Assembly: GCA_025458165.1 (NCBI GenBank)
Contig: JALOTB010000005.1
Coordinates: forward strand, 1-64,000
Reading direction: 5' to 3'
Source: Chromatiaceae bacterium
Lineage (GTDB): Bacteria > Pseudomonadota > Gammaproteobacteria > Chromatiales > Chromatiaceae
DNA length: 64,000 bases
The first letter of the stretch is position 1. Every line of letters starts with the position of its first letter. This document shows positions 43,812-52,636 of this stretch, in pieces. The position numbers and the translations under genes are program-made. The notes under the pieces were generated by a model. That model was given only the letters and a program-made list of their open reading frames with translations, was not told where the DNA came from and made no database searches.

Positions 43812-45632
43812 TCAGGGCGCCCCGACCAGCTCGGGCGGGACCGGCAGCGGCCGGAACACCCGGCCCGTCCCCCGCAGGAAACGGTTGAAGAACTCGAACA
43901 GCACCAGCCGCGTGGTCTGGATCGACACCACCAGGCCCTCCAGCGCGATGATCAGCGCGTTGCCCAGGGTCATGACCAGCAGCCCCACGGCCACCGAGCC
44001 CGTCGCATCCGCCATGGTGACGACCGCCGCCGACAGGGCCGAGTGGGCCAGGGCAAAGGCCCCGACACGGGCGAAGGAGAGGGTGTTGACCAGGATCTGC
44101 ATCCCGTTCTCGACCAGATGCCCAACGGCCGCCAGGGCGCCGAGCAGACGGCGGTGCACGAGGAAGCTGCCGGTCAGGTACCAGCCGAGTCCGGCTAGCG
44201 TCAGCCAGCCCATCGGGGCCCCCGCGAGCAGCCCGATCAGCCCGAGGTAGAGGAGCAAAAAGCCGGTGTCGACCAGCAGCCAGCGGCCGATCTCGCCGCG
44301 CCAGAGCGCGCCCAGCCCGGCGAGGAGCTGTCCGAGCGAGAGCAGCAGGACGGCAAAGATCAGCGGCACCACGAGCACCGTCAGCGGGTCGCTCATCGGG
44401 TGGAGCCAGAGCGCGGGGATGAGCGCCTCGCTCGCGAAGACGCTCCCGAACAAGAGGCCGAAGACGACCGCGCTCGCCCCGCCCGCGATCAGCAGGCCGG
44501 CGGCCTCGAAGCGGCCTTTGAGCCACCAGCCGAGCGCAATCAGGACCAACCCCTGTCCGACGTCACCGAACATGTAGCCGAACAGCAGCGGGACCACGAC
44601 CGCCAGCACCGGCGTGGGATCGGCCTCGTCACTTCCGGGGACCCCGAAGGCCGCGGCGAAGACCTCGAACGGCTTGAGCCAGCGCGGGTTCACCAGGATC
44701 TGCGGCGGTCTGACCCCGGGTGGGGGCGTCGTCAGGCGCAGCAGCGCGCGGGCCGACGAGCGCTCCAGGGCGGCGAGCAGGGACCGGCCCAGCAGGTCGT
44801 CGGTCCAGCCGGTGACCCAGACGAGATTCTCGCTCGCGCGCTCCAGCCCGCCGACGTGGGACGCGAACCAGTCGAGCCAGACCGCGCCCCCGAGGACGTC
44901 GCCCAGGGCGTAGTCGTCGAAGAGGTTGTCGAGCTCGGCGTAGATGTGCACCACGCGGGTCGACAAGTGCTCGCGGCGCGCCCGGATGCGGGCAAGGCAC
45001 TCGCCCGCGCTCCCCCGCAGCCAGGTCGGTCGCTCGACGATGCGCCCCTTGGCCGCCTTGACCTGTCCCTTGACCTCGTCGAGCCGATCGGCGGGGCCGA
45101 GCATCATGTAGCAGCGTTCGTCCTCCCAGGGGACGGTACGCGGGATCACCCACTCCGGCAGGCGGGGATCGGCGTCGCGCGGCAGGATGGCGCAGAAGGT
45201 GCCGAGCACCGGGCCGGAGGCGGCCACCAGGGCATAGTCGAGCGGGCTGTCGACGACCTGGCCGATGACCATGGCGAGCCATTTGAGCCGTACCAGCTCC
45301 TCCTCGCAGGCCTGGAGGACGTCGATCAAGGGGTCGGCCTCCGCCCGCCACGCCGCGATGCGGCCGAGCGCGCGCCGCAAGACGACGGCCGGCGCCTCAA
45401 CCAGCGGCAGTCGGCGCAGGCGCCCGCGCGCCCAGTAGCGCTCGTAGCGAGGCAGGAGCTTGGCGTACTCGGCCAGGCCCTCGGCCAAAGGCTGGACCGG
45501 GAAGTCCTCGGCCGAGTGCGGCCTCAGCTCGAGCTCCACCGCCCCAGTGCGGGCGAGCTCGGCCGTGACCGGCACGCTGTCGCGACGCGGGCAGAGCACC
45601 TCGAACCATCGGGTGGAGGTCGGGCGGAGCAT
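43812..45632 (-). CDS. atpI: V/A-type ATPase subunit I (a subunit), operon 1
   Basis: This is the 606-residue ion-channel subunit. The N-terminal cytosolic half is coiled-coil rich, and the C-terminal half has about 7-8 helices: LLFGYMFGDVGQGLVLIALG, VFGLLFGSVFASEALIPALW, LVNTLSFARVGAFALAHSAL and the arginine-bearing ALEGLVVSIQTTRLVLFEFF. Its start overlaps the C stop (ATGA), and K follows after 47 nt. Confidence 0.93.
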   Translation of the reverse strand: MLRPTSTRWFEVLCPRRDSVPVTAELARTGAVELELRPHSAEDFPVQPLAEGLAEYAKLLPRYERYWARGRLRRLPLVEAPAVVLRRALGRIAAWRAEADPLIDVLQACEEELVRLKWLAMVIGQVVDSPLDYALVAASGPVLGTFCAILPRDADPRLPEWVIPRTVPWEDERCYMMLGPADRLDEVKGQVKAAKGRIVERPTWLRGSAGECLARIRARREHLSTRVVHIYAELDNLFDDYALGDVLGGAVWLDWFASHVGGLERASENLVWVTGWTDDLLGRSLLAALERSSARALLRLTTPPPGVRPPQILVNPRWLKPFEVFAAAFGVPGSDEADPTPVLAVVVPLLFGYMFGDVGQGLVLIALGWWLKGRFEAAGLLIAGGASAVVFGLLFGSVFASEALIPALWLHPMSDPLTVLVVPLIFAVLLLSLGQLLAGLGALWRGEIGRWLLVDTGFLLLYLGLIGLLAGAPMGWLTLAGLGWYLTGSFLVHRRLLGALAAVGHLVENGMQILVNTLSFARVGAFALAHSALSAAVVTMADATGSVAVGLLVMTLGNALIIALEGLVVSIQTTRLVLFEFFNRFLRGTGRVFRPLPVPPELVGAP

Positions 45633-46387
45633 CAGATTGCCGCCTCCGGGGCGAAGAGCGCGCGGGTGACCAGCTCGGCGCGCAACCGCTCCAGCTCCAA
45701 CGCGACGAGTGCGAGATAGATCAAGGGCCCTGCGGGCTGCAGCAAGCGGCGATGGAACAGCAGCCGCAACCGCCCGCACAGCGCTAGGCGTAGGCCCCAG
45801 GCCGACTCCGGACGCGCCTGATAGAACGCGGCAAGGTGGGCCAGCAGCAGCGCCCCAAGGGCGTCGAGATGGCCGAGGAACTCGCGCTTGCAGTGGGGCC
45901 AGAGCGCGCGCCAGTGCTCGGCCCAGGCGGCGGCGGGATCGTCCCCCCCGAGCAAGGGCGCCACACCGACCGCTTGGACCCCCCGAGGGTCGAGCCGACC
46001 GTCCTCGTTGAGAAGGGGGCTGAGCAGGGGATCCTGCCGCACCCAATCGGGGGCCGCCTCGCCCCGGGCGAGATGGTGCCAGAGTCCGATCAGGCTGAGC
46101 CAGCGGGTCCAGCGCACCGCCTCGCGCCAGGGCTCGGGGACCCAGTCGGCGACTTCCTCGACCGCCTCTTGGAACGCGACACGCATGCCGACCTCGACGT
46201 CCTGGCTGGTGCTCTGGCCAGACAAGGCCTTGACCCAGGGCCGTAGCGGCCCGCTGCGAGCGTCCTCGAGAAAGGCCGCGAGCGAGCGGGAGGCCGCGAG
46301 ACGCTGCCATTCCTCGGCGCTTGGCAGGGCCGCAAAGCGGGCTTGGACCCGGGCCTGCACGTAGGCGAAACGACAACTCGTCTTCAT
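45632..46387 (-). CDS. atpC: V/A-type ATPase subunit C-like protein, operon 1 (short, divergent)
   Basis: The 251-residue helical protein sits in the C-subunit position and overlaps both neighbours by 4 nt. FAYVQARVQARFAALPSAEE resembles the C/AC39 N-terminus. It is about 100 residues shorter than its counterpart in operon 2 and poorly conserved. The assignment rests mainly on position. Confidence 0.7.
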   Translation of the reverse strand: MKTSCRFAYVQARVQARFAALPSAEEWQRLAASRSLAAFLEDARSGPLRPWVKALSGQSTSQDVEVGMRVAFQEAVEEVADWVPEPWREAVRWTRWLSLIGLWHHLARGEAAPDWVRQDPLLSPLLNEDGRLDPRGVQAVGVAPLLGGDDPAAAWAEHWRALWPHCKREFLGHLDALGALLLAHLAAFYQARPESAWGLRLALCGRLRLLFHRRLLQPAGPLIYLALVALELERLRAELVTRALFAPEAAI

Positions 46388-46725
46388 CGCCGTGCGCCGA
46401 TGATCTCGTCGGCCAGGGCCGCGACCGCCCGGTCGAGCTCGTCGTCTCCCTCTGCGGGGCTGACGACCGGCGCCACGGGGGGCGTACCCAGGAGCGCCCT
46501 GACCGCCTGCTCCACCGTCTGGTCCGCGCGCTGGTGGGCGGCGCGGATGCGGCGGTCCGTCGCCTGAACGACGCGCTTGGCAAGCGCCTCGGCCGCCGCG
46601 ACCATCGCCGCCGCCTCACCGCGGCAGACATCGACGGCCGCTCGGGCGTCTTGCTCGGCCCGCAGGACGCGGTTCATCGCCTCGTCCACCGAGGGACTGG
46701 CGGCCGCTCGCTCGCGCTCAGTCAT
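46384..46725 (-). CDS. V/A-type ATPase G/H-like peripheral stalk subunit, operon 1
   Basis: ATG 46725 follows CGAGGAGAAG and gives 113 residues, mostly one long alanine-rich coiled coil (RVLRAEQDARAAVDVCRGEA; EALAKRVVQATDRRIRAAHQ). This is the G/H stalk type, first gene of operon 1. It overlaps the C gene by 4 nt. Confidence 0.75.
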   Translation of the reverse strand: MTERERAAASPSVDEAMNRVLRAEQDARAAVDVCRGEAAAMVAAAEALAKRVVQATDRRIRAAHQRADQTVEQAVRALLGTPPVAPVVSPAEGDDELDRAVAALADEIIGARR

Positions 46726-46917
46726 GGCCTTCTCCTCGCCTAGCCCGCCGAAGCAAGTACAACAGGCGGAGGCCGGCGGCGGCAGCCCGCCGCCGGTCAA
46801 TACTTCAGTCCGGCCCCATCGAGCGGCCGGCGTAACAAATCCACCAGGATCGGGTCGCTGATCCCGCTCGGGCGGACAGCGCCGGCGCCCTGGTCTCCTT
46901 GACGAAGACGCGATTGA

Positions 46918-47328
46918 TCACGTCACCACCCGCCCCGCCTCGGTCTCGTAGAGACGGCGACCGCCGGTGCCCGGGTCGGCGGTGGCATCGAGCCGGACGA
47001 CATCAAACGGCCGCGCGGGCCCACCAAGGCTCTCGGGCATGATCTCGTTCAACGGGGCGAGCGGCAGGAGGGTCGGACTGATCGCGGAGACGACGTCGGT
47101 CGTCGGAGGCGGACCGAGCGCGTTGAGGATCAGAAGGTCGCTCAAGGGGGAGCGCGCATCCTCCGCGAGCTCCGTGCTGGGCCCGCGCCGGACTACGCCC
47201 TCGCCGTGCCGCCGGTCGAGGTCGAGGGTAAGATCGTCCCGGACCGCCCGCAGGGTGCTGGGGAGGTCGGCGGCGAGGCCCAACCCTGCCAGGGGCGGGC
47301 CAAGCTGGTGCACCAGTAGCCGCGTCAT
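46918..47328 (-). CDS. Unknown protein between the two V-ATPase operons
   Basis: The 136-codon frame begins at ATG 47328 with GGGAGA about 7 nt upstream. The sequence (LLVHQLGPPLAGLGLAADLP; DVVSAISPTLLPLAPLNEIM; PFDVVRLDATADPGTGGRRL) reads like protein but matches no family I know. It lies on the operon 1 strand, about 190 nt before its first gene. Between them another short frame ends in SDPILVDLLRRPLDGAGLKY (stop at 46798), which may be a broken continuation. Confidence 0.4.
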   Translation of the reverse strand: MTRLLVHQLGPPLAGLGLAADLPSTLRAVRDDLTLDLDRRHGEGVVRRGPSTELAEDARSPLSDLLILNALGPPPTTDVVSAISPTLLPLAPLNEIMPESLGGPARPFDVVRLDATADPGTGGRRLYETEAGRVVT

Positions 47329-47381
47329 GAGGTTCTCCCACCCACCTGGGCACCGCTTGTCGGCACCCTCGGCGCAGACGG

Positions 47382-47409
47382 TTGAGACTAGGCTTTATAA
47401 TAATATACT
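47382..47409 (+). promoter_or_regulatory. Predicted sigma-70 promoter of V-ATPase operon 2
   Basis: TTGAGA (47382-47387) and TATACT (47404-47409) are separated by 16 nt in an island of A/T within GC-rich DNA, about 200 nt upstream of the first plus-strand gene. A second -10-like TATAAT overlaps the spacer. Confidence 0.5.
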
Positions 47410-47617
47410 AACGCATCAAAGAAGCGGTGGGGGCCGCGAGGATTGACCCCGATCAACGGCGCGTCACGCGGGGTGACAAGGTCCATCCGCCTCGATGCTC
47501 CGGCACGCGGATCTGATCCAGCTCAAGTCTTCGCCCCGATCCGCCGCGCATTTCTGGCACGAATGCCGTAGGCTATGCACCCGTTTCAGACCCAACCAAG
47601 CGCGAGGAGGCGCCCCG

Positions 47618-47935
47618 ATGGACGACACCCTGCAACGGCTGCTCGAGGCGGAGATGCGCGCCGAGCACATCGCACGCCAGGCCGAGACCGAGCAGGAGCA
47701 CATCGTCCAGGCGGCGCACGCGGAGGCGCGTGCCCAGGACGAGCGGTTCGTCGCGCGCATCCCCGACCTGCATCGCTCCTACATCACCAAGGCCCAGGAG
47801 CGCGCCGAGCAGACCGTCGCTGAGCTCAAGCGGCGCTATGACGAGCGTCATGTGCAGCTACGCGATACGGCGGAGAGCCGCGAGGAAGAGGCACTGGAGG
47901 CCGCGTTCGACGTCCTGGTCTCGGCTGAGCTCTAG
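47618..47935 (+). CDS. V/A-type ATPase G/H-like peripheral stalk subunit, operon 2
   Basis: ATG 47618 follows GAGGAGG and gives 105 residues of nearly continuous charged helix (RLLEAEMRAEHIARQAETEQ; ERAEQTVAELKRRYDERHVQ). It is the first gene of operon 2 and mirrors the gene at 46384-46725 across the divergent centre. Confidence 0.78.
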   Translation: MDDTLQRLLEAEMRAEHIARQAETEQEHIVQAAHAEARAQDERFVARIPDLHRSYITKAQERAEQTVAELKRRYDERHVQLRDTAESREEEALEAAFDVLVSAEL

Positions 47936-48004
47936 GCCGGTCGCGGGGCCTGCCCCCAGGCGTAGCACGATGACCCAGGCTAACCTCCCCGCGCGACCCG
48001 GCCC

Positions 48005-49072
48005 ATGAGCTCCGCCGCCAGTCAGGCCTACCTCAACACCCGCGTCTCGGTCATGGCCACCCGGCTGTTCGGGCCCGGCGTGATCGCCGAGCTCGCCCAG
48101 CAGGACCTTGCGCAGCTCGCCGAGCGCTTTGTCCTGCCTTCGGTCCTCGATGAGGCGGTCAGCGTGCGCGCGCGCAGCCGCGCCGTGGAGCAGGCCCTGA
48201 TTCAGACCCTGCTCGCCGAGCTCGCCATCCTGGCTCGCCCGATGGCCGCGGGCGAGCGCGCGCTGGTCCTTAACTGGGGCCGCAAGTACGCACTGTTCAA
48301 TCTCAAGACCCTGATCCGAGGGAAGCTTTACGACCTGGACCAGAAGGAGATCCGCGAGAACCTCTATGACCTGCCGCCTCGCGTACGCGTGCCCGACCAG
48401 GAGCTGTTCCGGGCGGAGAACGTGCTGGAGCTGTTGCGCCAGCTCGAGCGCGGGCCGTATAGCCTGATCGCCCGGCAGGCGCGCGAGATCTTTGAGCAGA
48501 GGCGCGAGCCCTTCGCCCTGGAGGCGACCATCGACCAGCGTTACTACGCCGGGCTGGTCCGTCAGGTCATGCAGTTCCACGACGACAACCTGCGTCCGCT
48601 CCAGGAGCTGGTCGGCGCGTTGCTCGACCGCGTGGACCTGCTCTGGCTGCTGCGTTTTCGCTTCGCCTACCAGCTCTCGCCCAGCGAGACCTTCTACCAG
48701 CTCGTGCCCTCTTTCCGGCTGCTGCACCGCGAGCGGCTGCTCAAGCTGGTCAACCTGGAGTCATTCGAGCGGGTGCTCGAGGCCCTGCCCCCGCCGCTCG
48801 ACCGGATGATGGCCGGCAGCACCAATCTGATCGAGGTACAGCGCCGCATCGGCCGGCACACCTGCGAGGAGGCAAACCGCATCCTGCGCCACAGCCGCTC
48901 CGGGGTCGCGCGGGCGCTGGCCTACCTGATCCTTCGGGAGATCGACCTCATGGCACTCTTCTCCCTGATCCAGGGGCAGCTGCTCGGGCTACCCAACGAC
49001 CTGGTAGCCATCGCGATCGAGGTTGCGGACGCCTCCTGCCCGATCGGCACGCTGACCGCCAAGGCGGCCTGA
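48005..49072 (+). CDS. atpC: V/A-type ATPase subunit C (AC39-type), operon 2
   Basis: This 355-residue all-helical protein is of normal family length: YLNTRVSVMATRLFG at the start, NLKTLIRGKLYDLDQ, and the C-terminal YLILREIDLMALFSLIQGQL that is typical of C subunits. It links the rotor to the head and lies 69 nt after the G/H gene. Confidence 0.87.
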   Translation: MSSAASQAYLNTRVSVMATRLFGPGVIAELAQQDLAQLAERFVLPSVLDEAVSVRARSRAVEQALIQTLLAELAILARPMAAGERALVLNWGRKYALFNLKTLIRGKLYDLDQKEIRENLYDLPPRVRVPDQELFRAENVLELLRQLERGPYSLIARQAREIFEQRREPFALEATIDQRYYAGLVRQVMQFHDDNLRPLQELVGALLDRVDLLWLLRFRFAYQLSPSETFYQLVPSFRLLHRERLLKLVNLESFERVLEALPPPLDRMMAGSTNLIEVQRRIGRHTCEEANRILRHSRSGVARALAYLILREIDLMALFSLIQGQLLGLPNDLVAIAIEVADASCPIGTLTAKAA

Positions 49073-49097
49073 CCGCACGTAACCGGTGGACTGAACC

Positions 49098-51011
49098 ATG
49101 CTGCGGCCTTTGCCGATGAAGCACGTACGCTTGCTGGTCCTCACCGAGGACCTGCCGCAGGCCTCGCTGACCCTGGCGGAGACCGAGAGCTTCCATGCCG
49201 ATACCCGCCCGCCGACCGAGGACCGCCTGAGCGGGGTGCCCGGACGCGACTATCGGGAGCTCTTTCAGCAGGCCCGCTCGCGGCTAGAGAAGATCGGCAA
49301 GCTCGTCCCGCTCGAGGCCGAGCCGGAGCTGCGTGAGGTCCGGGTCGTGCCGGAGCCCGAGCTCGCCCGCATCAACGACTGGCTGGGCAAGGTCTGGAAC
49401 GAGTGCTCGCGCTACGAGGAGCAGTTCCGCGCGCTCGACGACGAGGAGCGCCTGGTGCGCGAGCAGGAGGCGGCACTTGCCAACTTCGCCGACCTCAACA
49501 TCGACCTCGGGCTGCTGCGCAGCAAGACCCGCTTCCTCGACTTCTACATCGGCATAGTCCCGCGCGAGAACCTGCGCCAGCTCGAAGGGGCGGTCGGGCT
49601 CGCCTCCCACATCCTGCATATCTACATGGTCCGCGGCGAGCACGCCCACGTGGTGATCGCCGGGCCCGCCGGTACGCGTGAGGCCCAGCTCGGCTCGGTG
49701 CTCACCGCCGCCGGCTTCCAGAATCTGCCGATCCCCCCCGAGCTCAACCGCCAGCCGGAGGTCATCCGCGAGGAGCTCGCGCGCCGCCGCGCCGGCATAG
49801 AAACCGAGCGCGTCGCCCTGCACAAGCGCCTCGCGGAGTGGTCGGGGTCCTTCACCGGGCGGCTGCACGAGGCGCAGCAGGTGCTGCTGCTCGCCGAGCC
49901 CTTCGTTACCCTGGACCCGTCGATCCGCAGCGCGGGCTATCTCGCCTCGTTGAGCGGATGGGTCCCGGCCCGCGCGGTCGCCGAGCTCGAGACACGCCTG
50001 CGCCAGAGCCTTGCCCATCCGTTCGCGGCGGAGAGCCGCAACCCCTTGCCCGAGGAGCGGCCACTGGTGCCCACGGTGCCGGTCCGCAACCGGCTGCTGC
50101 AGCCCTTCGCACTACTGGTCAAGCAATACGGCATACCGCAGTACGGTGAGGTCGACCCAACCCCTTTGTTCGCGGTGACCTTCCTGCTCATGTTCGGGAC
50201 CATGTTCGGCGACGTCGGCCAGGGTGCCGTGATCGCGGGTCTCGCCTGGTATTTCCGCGAAAAGCTCGGTCGGCTTTACCTCTTTGGGGTCCTGGCGGGC
50301 GCCTCCTCGATACTCTTCGGCTTCTTGTTCGGGAGCATCTTCGGCTACGAGCACGTGCTGCCGGCATTGTGGATGTCGCCGCTGCACGACCCGATCCTGA
50401 TGCTCAAGCTCGCGCTCGTCTGGGGCGTGCTTTTCCTGGCGATCGCCTGCTCGCTTGCGATCTACAACCGTGCGGCCATCGGCAACTGGTCGGGCGCTGT
50501 GTTCGGCCATCACGGGCTGATCAACCTCATCTTCTATCTCGCCCTGGTCTGGGGCGGGGTGCGGCTTGGGACCAGCGGGGAGTTCGGCACCTGGCCAGCC
50601 CTCCTGGTGGTCGGCTCACTCGCCGCGCTGGCAGTGCACGGCTGGCGCCACCTGGAGGCCCCGGTCGGCGAGAAGGTGCTGGTGGTCTTCATCGAGACCC
50701 TCGAGACCGTCATCGGCTACGTCTCCAACACCCTGTCGTTCCTGCGCGTCGCCGCCTTCAGCCTGAACCACGTGGCGCTCGCCATCGCCATCTTCACCCT
50801 CGCCGGGATGATGGACACCTTCGGGCACATCCTCACCATCGTGCTCGGAAACGTCTTCATGATTGTGCTCGAGGGCGGGATCGTGATGATCCAGGTCCTG
50901 CGCCTGGAGTTCTATGAGGGCTTCGCGCGTTACTTCTCCGGCGACGGGCATGAGTTCGCGCCGCTGCGCCTGCGCCGCGCGGAGAAGCCGCGGGTAGCGG
51001 ACAGTGGGTAG
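49098..51011 (+). CDS. atpI: V/A-type ATPase subunit I (a subunit), operon 2
   Basis: The 637-residue subunit has an N-terminal cytosolic half (MKHVRLLVLTEDLPQASLTL, coiled coils) and a membrane half from about residue 350 (VTFLLMFGTMFGDVGQGAVI, ILFGFLFGSIFGYEHVLPAL, YVSNTLSFLRVAAFSLNHVA, LEGGIVMIQVLRLEFYEGFA). The stop is followed by TAG-rich heptamers. Confidence 0.94.
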   Translation: MLRPLPMKHVRLLVLTEDLPQASLTLAETESFHADTRPPTEDRLSGVPGRDYRELFQQARSRLEKIGKLVPLEAEPELREVRVVPEPELARINDWLGKVWNECSRYEEQFRALDDEERLVREQEAALANFADLNIDLGLLRSKTRFLDFYIGIVPRENLRQLEGAVGLASHILHIYMVRGEHAHVVIAGPAGTREAQLGSVLTAAGFQNLPIPPELNRQPEVIREELARRRAGIETERVALHKRLAEWSGSFTGRLHEAQQVLLLAEPFVTLDPSIRSAGYLASLSGWVPARAVAELETRLRQSLAHPFAAESRNPLPEERPLVPTVPVRNRLLQPFALLVKQYGIPQYGEVDPTPLFAVTFLLMFGTMFGDVGQGAVIAGLAWYFREKLGRLYLFGVLAGASSILFGFLFGSIFGYEHVLPALWMSPLHDPILMLKLALVWGVLFLAIACSLAIYNRAAIGNWSGAVFGHHGLINLIFYLALVWGGVRLGTSGEFGTWPALLVVGSLAALAVHGWRHLEAPVGEKVLVVFIETLETVIGYVSNTLSFLRVAAFSLNHVALAIAIFTLAGMMDTFGHILTIVLGNVFMIVLEGGIVMIQVLRLEFYEGFARYFSGDGHEFAPLRLRRAEKPRVADSG

Positions 51012-51125
51012 CGGCTAGGGGTTAGCGGCGGGTAATGGAAACAACTCGGGCCGTCTCCGGCCCTGCGGATCGCGGCGCGCTGACTCCTAGCCGCTGGTCC
51101 CTAACCGCCAAGCCCTTACCGCCCA
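51003..51125. repeat. Inverted TAG-rich heptamer array between I and K genes
   Basis: After the I stop the DNA reads GGGTAGC, GGCTAGG, GGTTAGC. About 70 nt later the complementary type appears inverted (CTCCTAGCCGCT ... CCCTAACCGCC). AGCGGCTAGG (51010-51019) pairs perfectly with 51086-51095. A smaller hairpin (GGGCC/GGCCC) lies in the loop. Confidence 0.6.
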
Positions 51126-51170
51126 TCGGTTAAGAACCAATCAACTGAAACAACGAAACAGGAGCTCATC

Positions 51171-51617
51171 ATGTACTGGCTCGTCGGTCTCATGTCCTTC
51201 GCCATCCTCGGTCTGATCGTCACCGGTATCTTCCTGGAGATGCGCCCGGGCTACGCGCTGCGCATGCGGCCATGGTTCCGGCCCGCCATGGGGACGCAAT
51301 TGTTGGTATTCGTCGGGGCGCAGCTCGGCCTACTCGTCTTCGGGATCAACAACGCCTTTGCCGAGACGGCCGAGGCGGCGGTCGCGGTTTCCGAGATCTC
51401 GACCGGCATGGGTCTAGCGATCCTCGGGGTCGGCATACCCACGGGACTCTCGACGATCGGCGCGGGCATCGCCGTGGGCCCGATCGGCGCCGCCTCGCTC
51501 GCCGCAATCACCGAGAAGCCCGAAACCCTCGGCCGGACCCTGATCTACCTCGGCCTGGCCGAGGGTATCGCCATCTACGGTCTGGTTATCAGTATCCTGC
51601 TGCTCAACCGGATCTGA
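51171..51617 (+). CDS. atpK: V/A-type ATPase proteolipid subunit K (c ring), operon 2
   Basis: The 148-residue protein is longer than usual. An N-terminal helix (3-22) and a second one (43-62, ending NAFAETAEA) precede the c hairpin (GMGLAILGVGIPTGLSTIGA; IYLGLAEGIAIYGLVIS) with E131. It starts after ACAGGAG. The AEG-IAIYG motif is the same as in operon 1. Confidence 0.9.
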   Translation: MYWLVGLMSFAILGLIVTGIFLEMRPGYALRMRPWFRPAMGTQLLVFVGAQLGLLVFGINNAFAETAEAAVAVSEISTGMGLAILGVGIPTGLSTIGAGIAVGPIGAASLAAITEKPETLGRTLIYLGLAEGIAIYGLVISILLLNRI

Positions 51618-51637
51618 GCTCAGACGGGGGACTAGCA

Positions 51638-51994
51638 ATGGCGGCGGAGGCGGAGTACGGCCGTGCGACGCGGATGCTGTTCCTCGGGGAGGACAGCCTG
51701 GCGGACGGCTTTCGGCTGATCGGGTTCCAGACCTTCCCGAACCCCACGCCCGAGGAGGTAGACCGCGTGTTCCGCGAGCTCCTGCGAGGGCGCGACAACG
51801 CCTTCGTGATCCTCGACGACCGGGTGATGGGCTCCGACATCCCAGCACTCCGCCAGGTGCGGCGCGAGGGCGGACGCATCGTGGTGGCCTCGGTGCCCGC
51901 GTTGAGGGATCCGCCGCGGCTCGCCAGCGACGTCGCTGACCGCCTCGCCGCTATGTTCGGCAGCTCCAACCTCTTGCCGGGGAACGGATCGTGA
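51638..51994 (+). CDS. atpF: V/A-type ATPase subunit F, operon 2
   Basis: The 118-residue protein has MLFLGEDSLADGFRLIGFQT, AFVILDDRVMGSDIPAL and VVASVPALRD. It lies 20 nt after K and overlaps E by 4 nt (GTGA). Confidence 0.87.
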   Translation: MAAEAEYGRATRMLFLGEDSLADGFRLIGFQTFPNPTPEEVDRVFRELLRGRDNAFVILDDRVMGSDIPALRQVRREGGRIVVASVPALRDPPRLASDVADRLAAMFGSSNLLPGNGS

Positions 51995-52632
51995 ATCAGG
52001 TTCAAGAACTCGAGAAGGCCATACTGGCCCGCGCCGAGCGCCTCGCCGCCGAATACCGGGAGAGGGCCCAGCGCAACCGCGACAACATCCTGCGCGACGC
52101 GGCGGAGCGGCTGCGCCTGCGCGAGCAGCGCGAGGAGTCGATCGCCAAGTCGCTTGGGGAGCGCACCTATCGCCAGCAGGTGCAGGCGAGCGAGCTCAAG
52201 ATGCAGAGTCAGCTCGATCGGATGCGCTGGAACCTCGTGACCGATGTCCAGCGGCGTCTGCGCGAGCGCATCGAGCGCTACAAGCAGGACGAGGCCGCCT
52301 ACCTCGCGACCCTCAAGGCCTACCTGGCCCAAGCTGCCGCTGCGATCGAGGCCGAGGAGCTGATCGCCCAAGTCAACGCCCAAGACCACAAGCGCCTGGG
52401 GCCGACCTGGGAGGCGATCGTGGAGGCGGCCGCCCCCGGCAAGCGCATCGTCCTGGCCCCAGAGGCGATCGAGACCTCGGGCGGGGTGCTGGTGGAGAGC
52501 GCCGACCACAAGATCCGCGTCAACAACACCTTCGAGGGGCGCCTCATCCGGCTGCAGAGCCGCATCCAGCAGGTCATCCTCGAGCGGCTGCTCCCGAGCG
52601 GCTTCGACACCGGCAACGTCTTCGGCGGGTGA
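51991..52632 (+). CDS. atpE: V/A-type ATPase subunit E, operon 2
   Basis: The GTG-initiated 213-residue protein has a long basic/acidic N-terminal helix (RAERLAAEYRERAQRNRDNI) and a globular end with SGGVLVESADHKIRVNNTFE, the conserved E-subunit segment. It lies 4 nt before A. Confidence 0.9.
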   Translation: MNQVQELEKAILARAERLAAEYRERAQRNRDNILRDAAERLRLREQREESIAKSLGERTYRQQVQASELKMQSQLDRMRWNLVTDVQRRLRERIERYKQDEAAYLATLKAYLAQAAAAIEAEELIAQVNAQDHKRLGPTWEAIVEAAAPGKRIVLAPEAIETSGGVLVESADHKIRVNNTFEGRLIRLQSRIQQVILERLLPSGFDTGNVFGG

Positions 52633-52636
52633 GAAC

